This document shows positions 37,759 through 48,523 of a stretch of DNA of 64,000 bases, in pieces. A model generated the notes under the pieces. That model was not told where the DNA came from. It did not search any database and saw only the letters and a program-made list of their open reading frames with translations. Source of the DNA: Cristatella mucedo. Taxonomy: Eukaryota > Bryozoa > Phylactolaemata > Cristatellidae. The position numbers and the translations under genes are program-made. Positions within the stretch are counted from its first letter, which is position 1. The number at the start of each line of letters is the position of its first letter. Location of the stretch: NCBI GenBank assembly GCA_009760855.2, contig WPIO01000058.1, positions 2,592,501-2,656,500 of the forward strand. The letters are read 5' to 3'.

Positions 37759-38880
37759 CGTGTGCGCGTGTGTGAGTGTGTGTGTGTGTGCGTAAAGCTC
37801 AAAAGGTGGCAATTTTTCTAAACCAGAATTGAACCTTAAATCACTTTTACTATCAAAATAACATTGTAAACTGTGTGGCTGAAAAATCGAGGTATTATGC
37901 GTATTTTTGGTCGATCAAGTGATGCTGTTTGCTGGGTTTTGAATCTGTTTACAAGAGTGTTTTACACAGTAGTAATTATTAACCAAAACTTGGTGTGATG
38001 CTGCATCAGTGGCACGTTGCTCCTGCCGCGGCTTATTCATTCACAGCTTGTAGTGTTATTGAACAGATTAGGTAAAGCCAGTTGTTTTCGTTGAGGCTTG
38101 AAGTTTGGTCCTTCGAATAACCTATATTGTTTTCAGAAAATGCCTAGACCAGACAATGCTTACCGTGGTCATTCAAGACCTACAAGCAATCATCATAATG
38201 TACGACTTACACGAAGGTGGGGTAGAACATTATTAGCACCAGCTTGCCGAAACGAGGAGGAAGATAAACTGCTGTGCGGCCACAGTATTGGAAGAACTTT
38301 ATTGACTACAAATGATTGTTTAGGATTGTTATCTAGTTTCGTTGATGGCATATGGCTACTCGTAAGCTCCCGTTGTCTTTTGATGGCTGTACTATTTTTG
38401 AATATGTTGAAATAGCAGTCACTCTTGGATTACTTGCTCGTTACAGGCCAAGTATTTGGATCCGCAGACAAAGCTTCGTTACAGCAGTGCTGACGAGTTT
38501 GCTCAAATTCGATCGTTGCCTAGCGACATCGTTTCTGGACTCTTGGCTCTAAGAAAAGCTAATGGATGACAGGCATCCCGCCGCGGTGTAATTTGGAATT
38601 TTGGTAATTTAGAAAAGCATGAATTCCCCCACCGTAGACGTGGCTGTGAAGTAGTACTCATACGGCTACAAAGTTGTTGACTTTTGTGCCTCAGCGCTAG
38701 CTTGCTACATTGGCTATATGAGCAAGTAATATGCATGCAAGTAGACAGATTATACGAAACTGTTTACATGTTCACGTGCCTTCCTGGCATTAAAACCAGG
38801 TAAGATTGTCGAAATAAAGAATAACTATTTATGATGTACCTCAAATACGTCCAAGAAGAACCTACGGAATGCTTATTTGC
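37190..38880. other. non-coding host DNA with (TG)n microsatellite
   Basis: A TG-rich microsatellite spans 37737-37790. A possible exon begins after TTGTTTTCAG at 38137 with ATGCCTAGACCAGACAATGC, but the frame has no recognisable domain. Nothing else is supported. Confidence 0.4.
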
Positions 38881-38889
38881 CAGGAGTTG

Positions 38890-39217
38890 CCCTCGCGGAG
38901 TGGTTGGTTGTTGTTGGTGTGTAACGCCGAAGGCTCGGCGGGGTAAGCTTGACCTGCCGCTTACCTAGCGGCGTAGCCTATCGCCTAATGCCGTTCGGTG
39001 CGCGCCTACGCGCAATAAGCTGGCCGCCACGAAACGAGCGTTTCTGGCGCTGACCTGCCTACCGTTACTAAAGGGGGTCGCGAGTCCGCGGCGTGAATTG
39101 GAAAGCGAGACACACAGATTGGGGATTTTACTGAACTTTATTCGCAAGCGCACAAAGTCGCTGCGCGTCTAGTTCAGCTTTATCTCCACACTTCTCGCAC
39201 GTTCTCAACTGCACCAA
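38890..39217. other. GC-rich flank of minisatellite
   Basis: Contains the palindrome CGCCGAAGGCTCGGCG near 38925 and TACCTAGCGGCGTA. It may be part of a retrotransposon LTR, but no partner copy is in the window. Confidence 0.3.
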
Positions 39218-39900
39218 CACTCTTGCGGAGGGAATACTCCTCCACACTAAGCGCGACCCGGACCCTAAACCTTAACCGGTGAACTAGGAATCCGTTCCCA
39301 CCTGTGCAGAGGGAATACCCCAAACACGCCAACGTAAACACTCTTGCGGAGGGAATACTCCTCCGCACTGAAGCGCATACCGGAGTCTAAACCCTGACCG
39401 GTGAACTAGAACTCGGTTTCCACCAGTGCGACCGGAATACTCCACACACGCCAACTCAAGCACTCCTGCGGAGGAAATACTTCTTCACACTGGGGCTGCT
39501 TACGTGTATAATGGGAAACGACCCAAATAGACGGAGCTCGAACCAGAGTCTAAACCCTGACCGGTGAACTAGAACTCGGTTTCCAACAGTGTGGCAGGAA
39601 TACTTCACACACGCCACCTCGAGCACTCTTGCGGAGGGAATACTTCTCCACACTGGGGCTGCTTACGAGTATAATGGGTAACGACCCAAATAGACGGAGC
39701 CTGAACCAGAGTCTAAACCCTGACCGGGAACTAGAACTCGGTTTCCACCAGTGCGGCAGGAATACTCCACACACGCCAACTCAAGCACTCCTGTGGAGGA
39801 AATACTTCTCCACACTGAAGCGCGAACCGGAGCCCAAACCCTACCCGGAGAACTAGGGCTCCACAGACGCCAACTACGCCTAGCTCGCACCGGCAAATCC
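39218..39900. repeat. minisatellite, five units in two length classes
   Basis: Units start CACTCTTGCGGAGG or CACTCCTGYGGAGG at 39218, 39339, 39461, 39624 and 39786. Lengths are 121, 122, 163, 162 and about 115 bp. The two longer units carry an extra block of about 45 bp containing GGGGCTGCTTACG and AACGACCCAAATAGACGGAG. All share TAAACCCTGACCGGTGAACT. Long minus-strand frames here are repeat artefacts. Confidence 0.9.
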
Positions 39901-41189
39901 CTATGCCGAGACCACGTGCTAGCGCGAACACACAAAACACGAAAGAACACAAAATGCCAGCCCGGGCGCGATACGACCGTTTTCGGTGGAGTTCCACCGA
40001 ATCCTCTTAGAGCTGTCTCGTCCTGTTCCGTCCATCGTCGGCGGACAGCCCGCCCTCCTCCCTCGCTTTCAGAGAAACGAGTGCCCGACGGCGCCGAGGC
40101 GCAGAGCCGGACCAAAGACAAAAGACACGAGGCAAAAGACCCAGAGCGAGCGTCGCTCGACTCTTAAATACTTGGCTGAGACAATGGGGCAAGAGCTTAG
40201 TGGTATTGGGCCCGACACCATGGCCCGTTACGGTGAGGAATTACTACCGTCCCCAGGCCACTGGAAGGGTACCTCCGTCCAGCTTGAATGGCGAATGGGT
40301 TCCAGAAGATTCTTTCTTGGAAATAGGGAAGGCGGGGGTTGGCAGGCCAGCCAACATCTATCAGCAGCTTCCGCGAGTATCGGACCACTTCTAAAGGCCG
40401 AATCGCCGCCGCTCGTCTCAGAGCTTCCTGGCTTGCTCCTAAGCTCTTCCTCTCTAACCGCACTGACGCTCCTCTCTGGCTCACTGCTCCAGGACAAAGG
40501 GGCTCTAGCCCGCCGCCGAACAGCTCTTGTTCGCGCTAAAATTCAGCCAAAGCCAGCAGGGCACTACAGGTGATTATGTCCTATATTATGTTTTTATGTC
40601 CTAATTATGTCCTATCCCTGTCCGGACAAGGGGCGACTTCCAGCAATGGCTGACTTAAGATTGTTTTAGCTCTGGATTTCCTCAAAGCTAAGCTGTGCTG
40701 CTGTTGACTCGGCCACTTTTATCCCGGCTGTCCTAAACCTACTTGACTGCCCTCCAGACTTGACTATTAACAGTTTTCGCTCTTTTGCGTAAGATGAATA
40801 CTGTTTTTGGCTACCGTACGTGCAGTATAAACAGCATTGGCGTGGAATTCACTTTAGACGTGCAAACTCGGTGACTGTGACCTGCAAGCTGAAAGTTCAC
40901 AGCCCTGGAAACTTCCTCCAAAGCCCTTAGGTAGAAGACAATAGATAAATAGCTATCTTTTTCACTTAGCGTCGCTAGAGCTGTGCGATTCTGAAGCTTT
41001 GCTAATTAATGTAGCTACTCGCCTTACCACTGATGTTTTAGCGCTCACCGGTACTCTGAAGCTCACCAAACCTGGCTGCAGAGGGCCGGCGACATGTTAT
41101 TTTCCCAGCTAACCACAAGATCTTTCTCACCTGGTAAGATCGTTGGACGCATACCCCTGGTCTCCTGACTTGAGTTGAGTGTGCTCACT
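39901..41189. other. GC-rich non-coding DNA
   Basis: Overlapping open frames on both strands at 39986-40573 reflect high GC content rather than a gene; no domain could be recognised. A short duplication of TTATGTCCTA lies at 40574-40612. Nothing else supported. Confidence 0.4.
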
Positions 41190-42000
41190 TACGACGGATA
41201 GATTTCAGTATTTTCCCAGGCCTTTGCCGTTGATTTTTATGAATCGCCCTCAAATGTACGTTCTCGATTGGTTGAAAGGATGCGGTTGCACTTTTAATAC
41301 AGCGTACTGTTGTACGCTAGAAAAAAGTGGACCTTCTCTCACCAGCTTTGTTTTTAATTGTAACAGACAATAATAGATTGCTGTATTGTCTCGGGCAATT
41401 GCCGTCAAATGCCGCGCATTGCCCTCGATTTTACCTTTGTCGATTGTTGAAAAGAATGTGGCGGCACTTTTAATGAGGCTCAATACGAAACCAAAGTTGG
41501 AGCTTCTCTCAGCAACTCTCGGTACATTTGTAACAAACCATTATGGATTGGAGTATTTCCCCGGGCCATTGCCGTCAATTGCCGTGCATTGCCGTCAATT
41601 GAATGGTCATAATGGCCAAAAATTATTCGCGCTCGCACACATACATGTGACTTGGAATGGGAGTTTCAGTTTATTGCAGCCAGTCTTGTCAATTTTCTGC
41701 GGATTGCCTTATCGGCCCCTACCATTGCTGTTGATTGTCGTGCAGTGCTGACAGTTAACGAGCAAAGCATCTGGAAAATGCCACGGTTTTCCTTCGGACG
41801 CAGCGAATGTTATATGTAATGACAATTGGGGCCTCGTACTGCCGATTTCTCTTCAAGTTTTCCGCGAGATGGGGTATTGTCCCGGGCCATTGCTGTCGAC
41901 TGCAATTCATTGCTCGCGATAGTACGTTCGCGATTGGTTGAAAGAATGTGGTTGCACTTTAAACAAAGTGCGCTGTGGCATATAAGATAAAGTTGCACTG
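41190..42000. repeat. degenerate tandem repeat, about 170-250 bp units
   Basis: GATTGGTTGAAAGGATGCGG at 41266, GATTGTTGAAAAGAATGTGG at 41440 and GATTGGTTGAAAGAATGTGG at 41932 mark repeated units. Each follows a CCGGGCCATTGCCGTC-like segment and precedes GCACTTTTAA and CTTCTCTC. It lies directly upstream of the gypsy LTR and may be part of its U3. Confidence 0.6.
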
Positions 42001-42002
42001 GG

Positions 42003-42650
42003 GCAGCTCTCGGGTTAGCCGCGATGGGAGTCCTGGCCTTAGCGGGACCGACTAGGGCGCCTAGTACAGGCCCGGCTCCTGGTCCACCCGCTAAAGTTAG
42101 AATGAAGCCTGGTGCAGACAATGCGGTCAGGATATGCACCGACTAATGTGCTGAAGAAGAACTGGCAGCTACGCCCAAGGTCAGGAATTTAGATGAGAGA
42201 GAATATACTGGGACGTCTGAGAGAGCTCGTGGCGGCAGTTTCCGTAGTCGATTCGAGACTTAGTCGATATTCGATCGTCGAATAGTCGATGAGAGGCTAC
42301 GCTTCGAGAGCGCGAGAGACGAACCTACGGTGATGAACAGCTAAGTGCAACTTAGGCTTGGCAGTTGTGATCTGCCGGCTACGGTAGCTGGTCGTATCTT
42401 GGGGTGCTGTAGCAGTCCGCCTTCGGGGTTGGGACAATCGCTAGCGACGCGGGCATAGGATAGTTTATTATACGCGTGCAGTTAACTCCGTCGGTCCGGT
42501 ACGCGCCGCGTAAAGCGCTTTCGCCGGCGCGTAACCACGACTAACAGGCCCACAATAAACTGTTGCTTTCGGCACCCAGTTTTGGCCGCCTGTGTTTTAA
42601 CCGCACTGCAGCACTGCATGTGGAGCGAACAAGCGCTGGACGGTTACATT
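42003..42650 (+). repeat. 5' LTR of the gypsy element
   Basis: About 650 bp shared in inverted orientation with 45257-46100, for example GGCCCACAATAAACTGTTGC and GTTAACTCCGTCGGTCCGGT. AATAAA lies at about 42551. It ends TTACA, followed by TGGTGACCC, a usual gypsy primer-binding site. The left boundary is uncertain. Confidence 0.7.
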
Positions 42651-42662
42651 TGGTGACCCTGC
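42651..42662 (+). other. primer-binding site of gypsy element
   Basis: TGGTGACCCTGC directly after the LTR. The TGG start, complementary to a tRNA CCA end, is the usual form for minus-strand priming. Confidence 0.55.
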
Positions 42663-42737
42663 TTTTGACTGGGAACACTTGCAACCTTTTTGATTGGACA
42701 GGGGGATGGCGTCGTTTAACTGTACGGAGCTATTGAA

Positions 42738-42879
42738 ATGCCGAGCTGGTTTGGTCTAGCGGTTAAGGTGCTCGTCCCGACCAAGGTCTTACTGAGGTCG
42801 TGGGCTCGAGCCCCGAGGCATATGTAAAGCGCCTGAATAGACGTTTAATTCTCTTGGGGCGCTATATAAATGAATTATA
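42738..42879 (+). mobile_element. tRNA-derived SINE with 7-bp target duplication
   Basis: The head is tRNA-like: A box TGGTCTAGCGGTTAAGG and B box GTGGGCTCGAGCCC. The 3' tail GTAAAGCGCCT...GGGGCGCTATATAAAT is the LINE hairpin tail of 17716. TATTGAA flanks it at 42731-42737 and 42880-42886. It is inserted in the gypsy leader just before gag. Confidence 0.85.
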
Positions 42880-42886
42880 TATTGAA

Positions 42887-44110
42887 TACCTCCGGCCAAG
42901 CGCTCGACATCCTGCAGTCGAGCCTAAACGACCACGCTATTTTTGCTTCGATTATTCACGATCTTACTGAGCGTTTACACGTGCTTGAGGAGGGAGAACG
43001 CGCAGTTACGCGAGGCGGTGGCGGCTTCGCGGGTCAGCCGCCCCAGCGCCGGCAGACCAGCCGGCTCGGTAGCCTCACAGCCGACTTGCACCCCGCCAGC
43101 CGTGCCGCTCGGCGCACAATCCTTCCTTTGCCGCCGCAGTACGCGGCCGGCCTTCCACTGCGCCTGGGGGGGTCCACTTCACCCACTGCTTTGCAACCCG
43201 CTGTAGGTTACGACCTACCCGACGTGAGTCGCTTCGCCGCACGCCGCTGCGACCGCTATCTCTCTTTCACCCCGCGCGTTGCCTTCTGGTGGCGCGGTAA
43301 TCCATGTGCGGCCGGCTCATGCGGAAAACGCACAGGCGCACTCGGGCGCCGCTTTTACTTGCGCGCCGGCGGCTAACGCAGGCTTTGTCCGACCGGTCGC
43401 TGTCCCGTGCGCTGAGCGGGCTCCACGCACGGCTGAGCCGGCATTGCCGAGCCAGACCTTCGTTATGCCTGCAACCGCAGCCGCGTGTGGCAGGAGCGTA
43501 GAGGCCGCATAGCTGAAACTGGCACCTTTACGGGGATACCTGACGGACGCCATCCCACGGTGGATCGGCGATTGCGAGGAGCTTTCTAGGTCCTGCGGAT
43601 GATCTCCGGACTTTCAGCTATTACGCTTGGGGGCATATTTTCGCGGCCGAGCGCCTGACATTTCGAACGGTCTACGAACGGCTCGCGCTGAGCCAGGCCG
43701 ACGATGTACGTTTGAGGAAAAGAAGGTCGAACTGGTACGGACGTTCACCTCTGGCGTGCATCGCGATGCCGAGCGTGGAACTCTGCAAGGGTTTCTCCAG
43801 GGCGCTTCGCAAAGCGTTTACGGCTGTTATAGGCCCCTTGTAGATACTGCCGCCATCGCTTACTCTACTACTCCACCGGCGGACCGTGCCGCTATGGTCC
43901 TCTCCTTGTTCGTTGGGGGCCTTCACCCGGATATAATCGCGCCGTCTTTGCCAAGGACCGTGCCTGCCTAGACGTGGCCCTAGCTTTCGCTGAAAGATTC
44001 GAAGCCAACCCTCGTTTCTGTAGTCGCGGGGCTGCTTCCGCCTCGCACGCAGGCGCCCAAGGCCGCCCATAACCATCCGGAAGGGATAGGGCCCCTATTT
44101 CGCGCGATAT
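42887..44110 (+). pseudogene. gypsy gag remnant
   Basis: Frames from 42887 (leucine-rich, LTERLHVLEEGE) and 43627-43971 (FEEKKVELVRTFTSGVHRDA, SVYGCYRPLVDTAAIAYS, LFVGGLHPDI) resemble gypsy capsid. A shifted frame continues with LDVALAFAERFEANPR to about 44060. Several frameshifts are present; no zinc knuckle recognised with confidence. Confidence 0.6.
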
Positions 44111-45050
44111 GGAGAGTAAGGTGGATGCCTTGGCCGGGCAAATGTCCCCGGTGTGTGACCTTCTTGCCAGGGAAAGAGGGAAATAGGCAATCGTATGAGC
44201 CCCGCTCGGCACAGCGTAAACCCTTTAAACTCTTCTTCTTTCGGCTTCCATACTGAGGAGGTTCGCCTCCTCTGCAGGATTTGTTCAAAACAAGGCACCA
44301 CTGCTGGAAACTGCTCACAGGCTGACAGCTATCGGACGCAGGCCATTCTCGCAGTCAGCGGTCCGACGACCGGGTGCAGGCTGCCACTGGTCACAGGGAT
44401 GGCTGGGTGGGCGCAGGACGCGGCAGGCCGTTCCAATACGGGTCAGCTGACCGAAGCCCTGGCGAGCCAGTACACTACTATCAGGGCCCTTCTCAGCAAC
44501 ACCTTGTTGCCTGGCCACTTTATGTGCCGGAATCTTCCGGTTCTCCCGAGGCTGGTGGGTACGCGAGCCAAGCTCCGGATGGGTGGATATCTTTGCCCTC
44601 GACCGGCGTCCACCAGACCTACCCTGCGGTTAGCCACGTGTCGGGGAACGGCTTCTTCGGTCTAGATGGCTCCGCGGTCTCTGGTACGCTCGGTCGGCCC
44701 CGTCGCAACAGGAGAGACTAGCCCGCGCGCCAATGCGGCACGGCGCCATGGACGCCGGGCCCTCCACTCCACACATGTAGTGTGAGCCTGTTGCTTCTCG
44801 GCCGCTGTTGCATGCCTCGCCTGCGGCGGGTGGTTGAACTATTGACTCGGTGCAGCCTTTGATGTAAGCATGTGGTCCGCCACAAATGCACTCCCTTATC
44901 TGTCGTGAGTCAGCCCGCAGCTCGCACATGTACCCGTTGTGGGAATAAAGATTTGAGTCTCGTTAACCGCTCACGTTCACCCGCTCGTGTCTTCGTGTCT
45001 CCGTGAGACTCCACGAGAACAGCCGCCGCCGGAGGCACTGTCACATAACA
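44111..45050 (+). pseudogene. gypsy gag-pol spacer, decayed
   Basis: GC-rich region between capsid-like and protease-like parts. A possible CxxC remnant (LLCRICSKQGTTAG) near 44270 may be a zinc-knuckle relic. The remaining overlapping frames are not assignable. Confidence 0.4.
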
Positions 45051-46260
45051 CACACTATCTCATGGGTGAAGGCGAATGGCATGCTGGTCACTGGACTTTG
45101 GGATACCGGTGCGAATATTTCCCTGATGTTGGCCTCCCTCGCCCAGCGGCTGGGTCACCCCTTATCGATGGTGTTCGTTCAGGCCTCCTGTATAACGGGT
45201 TCTACCCTGCCTATGTAACCGCGTAGAGACTCGTCCCCCGGTTCTCTACCGGTGGACTGTGTGATGCAGTGCTGCAGTGCGGTTAAAACACAGGCGGCCA
45301 CAACTGGGTGCCGAAAGGAACAGTTTATTGTGGGCCTGTTAGTAGTGGTTACGCGCCGGCGCAAGCGCTTTACGCGGCGCGTACCGGACCGACGGAGTTA
45401 ACTGCGCGAACTCCCGAAGCCTGAGTATAATAAACTACCCTGTGCGTTTACGCGGCGCGTACCGGACCGACGGAGTTAACTGCGCGAACTCCCGAAGCCC
45501 GCGTATAATACACTAACCTATGCGCGCGTCGCTAGCAATTGCGAAGGCGGGTTGCTACAGCACCCCAAGATACGAGCAGCTGAGTACCCGGCAGAACACA
45601 ACTGCGCAGTCTAAGTTACACTTAGCTGTTCGTCGCCGTAGGTTCGTCTCTCGTGCTCTCGAAGCGTAGTCTCGCATCGACTAACAAGCTGCAGCCCTGA
45701 GCTCTCGGGGCGTAGTCTCTGCTCGACTACCGAAGCTGTCTGCAAAACTCTGTCACTCGTCTCATTATATTCTCTCTCCTTTCAACTCCTGACTTCGCGC
45801 GCCGCTGCTATTTCTACTTCAGCATATTAGTCGGTGCACATCCTGACCGCAACGTCTGCACCAGGTTTCATTCTAACTTTAGCGGGTAGACCAGGAGTCG
45901 GGCTTGTACTAGCTGTCCAAGTCGAACCCGCTAAGACAACCACATTAGTCGCTCCATCTCCTAACCACATCGCTTGCATAAAGCTCCATTCTAACCTGAG
46001 CTAGGTGAGTCAGGAGCTGTCGGGTTTGTACTAGGCGCCCTAGTCGACCCCCCTAGGCAAGGCTAATATCGCGGCTAGCCTGAGAGCTGCTCCGTTGCAC
46101 CTATAATAGGGGCCGTGACAGCAAGCGTGCAAGTGGGAGGCATCACCCGCGAGCACCAATTCTATGTCACCACCGAGTCTCTGCAGCCGATGCTACTGGG
46201 AACCGACTTTCTTGCTACCCTGCCGCCAGTCACGTACGACTAAAGGCAGGAAGCCGTGCA
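45051..46260 (+). pseudogene. gypsy aspartic protease, split by inverted LTR
   Basis: GLWDTGANISLM at about 45095-45130 contains the active-site Asp-Thr-Gly-Ala. The domain continues to about 45240, is interrupted by the inverted LTR at 45257-46100, and resumes with VTASVQVGGITREHQFYVTT and QPMLLGTDFL near 46105-46210. A stop (TAA) occurs at about 46240. Confidence 0.75.
45257..46100 (-). repeat. inverted LTR copy inserted in gypsy protease
   Basis: The reverse complement matches 42003-42625 across most of its length (AACAGTTTATTGTGGGCCTG, GTAGGTTCGTCTCTCGTGCT). It is longer because two segments are duplicated: GTACCGGACCGACGGAGTTA occurs twice (about 45381 and 45457), and a roughly 125-bp piece near 45880-46060 is doubled. 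It could be a solo LTR of the same family. Confidence 0.7.
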
Positions 46261-46559
46261 GGTGGGTGACGTCACAGTTGCCCCAACGCTTACTGCAGGG
46301 CGTTCTGGAGGGACCCTCTGCACAAAGTCTCATCCTTTTTGAGGCAAATTCTGATCGCCTTAATTCTAAGGAGTTCGAAGCTGCTCGGGCCGTGATGGCT
46401 CCGATGGGCGGACTTCTTCTGGTTAGAGTTTTGAATACGTCCACCTGTTTGGTTTTTCTGAAAAAGGGACCAGCTTCGGCCTCGCTGAACGAGTGTTCCC
46501 AGCCGCTGACGTTCCCAAGAGGTAACTCCCTGAAAATCGCTTAGGATTCATCGGAGCGG

Positions 46560-47066
46560 ATATGGTGAAATTTGACCTCTCCCAGTTGAATTTCTCTGAG
46601 ACCCAGAAGAGAGCCCTCACTCAAGTGTTGTCGCCCCTTCGCGATGTATTCGCGTCCAACAATCTGAACCTGGGCCTAATGGACTCTGCCACCCACAGGA
46701 TCGACACGCTCGAGCGACGCAGCACCTATTCACTGTAGGCCCTACCCGGCTCCCCAGGTCCTGCGACATGAAAATGTCCATCAGATCGAAGATATGCCGG
46801 AAAAAGGAGTCATCGAGCCCAGTGTTGGCCTATGGTCTTCCCCTGTTATCCCGGTGAAGAATAAGGATGGCACCCACCGGTTCTGCGTAGACTCTAGACA
46901 TCTGAACTCGGTCACTGTTAAAAACGGTTATCCGCTACCTCGTCCCGATGAGGTCAGCCAGCTGTTGGATGGGGCACGCTACTTTAGTACGCTAGATTTA
47001 GCATCGGGATATTGGCAGGTTGCCGTTCACCCTGACGATAGACAGAAGACTGCGTTTAGGGTGAAC
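46560..47066 (+). pseudogene. gypsy reverse transcriptase, N-terminal half
   Basis: Contains GVIEPSVGLWSSPVIPVKNK, RFCVDSRHLNSVT, NGYPLPRPDEV and FSTLDLASGYWQVAVHP, i.e. RT motifs 1 to A including the catalytic Asp in LDLASGYWQ. It stops abruptly after KTAFRVNGN at 47066. Motifs B to D, including YxDD, are missing. Confidence 0.85.
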
Positions 47067-47318
47067 GGCAACCAATTACAAACTCTAAACCATAAAACCC
47101 TAAACCCTAAAAACCCTTAACCCTAAAACCCTAAACACTAAAAACCCTGAACCCTAAAAACCTAAACCCTCAAAACCCTTAACCCTAAAACCCTAAACAA
47201 TAAACCCCAAAACCTAAGCCATATACCGGGGAAGGAAATGTCCTCCCCAGAGAGGGAATTTCCGGGAGGGGAATGTCCGGGAGGAAACGTCCGAGGGGAA
47301 ATGTCCGTACCCCATAGG
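47067..47318. repeat. telomere-like and kappaB-like filler replacing part of RT
   Basis: From about 47080 to 47215 the DNA is built from imperfect CCCTAAA/CCCTAAAA units. From 47234 to 47306 it carries five decamers of the form GGRAAYGTCC or GGGAATTTCC at 47234, 47254, 47269, 47283 and 47297. Coding homology stops at the left edge and resumes as RNase H at the right edge. Confidence 0.8.
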
Positions 47319-47640
47319 GACAGTGCTGTTACAAGTAGTTGACGGCAAAGAGCACCCCGTCGCCTACTACAGCCGTGTCTTATACGTGACTGAGCGCCAT
47401 TACTCGACTGTCGAACGAGAGGCTCTTGCAGTAATGACTGGCGTACGCAAATTTCGTGGTTAACTGTATTTGCACCGGTTCGTGGTCCTCGCAGACCATC
47501 AAACGCGGGTATGGGTCCTGCGAGGCAACCGTGACTACAAACGTCTGGCTCGATGGGGTCTTGAATTGTAGGAGTATACGACGTGGAGGTCCGGTACCGT
47601 TTCGGCAGGACTAACACCAACGCCGACGCCCTCTCGCGTA
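47319..47640 (+). pseudogene. gypsy RNase H domain
   Basis: GTVLLQVVDGKEHPVAYYSR, HYSTVEREALAVMTGVRKF and VVLADHQ match gypsy RNase H. A downstream FGRTNTNADALSRI is the usual end of the domain. Stops at about 47461 and 47568 break it. Confidence 0.8.
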
Positions 47641-47789
47641 TTTCTCCCGAACCGGCGCCTCAAGTAGCTAATGCTGTTGTAGCTGCTGCAGCTGACCGAC
47701 CCAGCCTTCGTCCGCAAGACTTAATCGCGATACAAATTGCTACACTGTTTGCTAGCCACGCTACATGACCAGGATCGAAGTGACTGCTC

Positions 47790-48118
47790 AGTTGAGCGCA
47801 TCCGCTATGCCGATGCCCAGATGGATATGTTGGTGATAAGGCCAAACGGCTGCCTCTAAAGAAAGGGTCCAGCTCGGCGAAACAAGAAGCCATAGTTTTA
47901 CAGACCCACGCGATGGAATGCGTCTTTCGAGAATGCCATGACGGCCTCTTCGGAGCTCACCGTGGGCGTCAGACGACACTTGAGAAAATTCAGGATAAGT
48001 ATTTCTTGCTAAGTATGACCGAGGACGTCGCTGCATGGGTAAGAACACGCGTCTCGTGCCACACCAGAAAGCTCCCCCCAAACGAAAGGGGCATGAGTGC
48101 CTCTCCAAAGCTTCCTCG
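47790..48118 (+). pseudogene. gypsy integrase, zinc-binding part (before nested insertion)
   Basis: HDGLFGAHRGRQTTLEKIQD and SCHTRKLPP represent the HHCC domain; the first Cys of the CxxC pair reads Arg. The frame is interrupted by the LTR retrotransposon at 48119 and continues at 52513. Confidence 0.75.
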
Positions 48119-48426
48119 TGTGCTTCGATGCGCCTTGCACGAAGAACGCCTTGCACGAAGAACGCCAGCACAGAACCAACACCAACAGTTTATTCTGCTA
48201 CAGAGCAGAGGGAGCGCGACTTCACTCGCCCCTCTCTCCCCACTGAATCCCCCTCCTCGCCCACGGCTGTGTTTTGGCCGACCCCGATGGTGAGTTCACC
48301 ATCTGACTGTGGTTACCGGCCTGTCCAAACCACACCACAAGCGGACCACAGCTATGCACCACCGGTGATGCTCCCGACAGCTGTTTAAGGAGGAAGCGGT
48401 ACCGGCCTGCATATACTCAGACCACA
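48119..48426 (-). repeat. LTR (3' LTR of nested element)
   Basis: About seven differences from 52198-52507, roughly 98% identity. Starts TGTGCTTCGATGCGCC and ends CAGACCACA in plus-strand reading. Confidence 0.9.
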
Positions 48427-48523
48427 CGCTCCTTTGACCTTAAGGTCACAAGTTTCCAGCTGCAATGCGAGTAGCGCACTGTACAATCGTTTAAGCAAAC
48501 TCTCTTTTCCCCTGACGTACAGA

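Noticed and set aside
39663-40573. Several overlapping frames of 90-195 codons
   Set aside because: They fall in a minisatellite and GC-rich DNA and match no family; high GC lowers stop frequency.
38890-40600. Complete LTR retrotransposon
   Set aside because: No pair of terminal repeats or coding domains could be identified around the minisatellite.
42738-42830. Possible functional tRNA gene
   Set aside because: A and B boxes are good, but the 3' side runs into a LINE-type tail and target duplications flank it, so it is a SINE.
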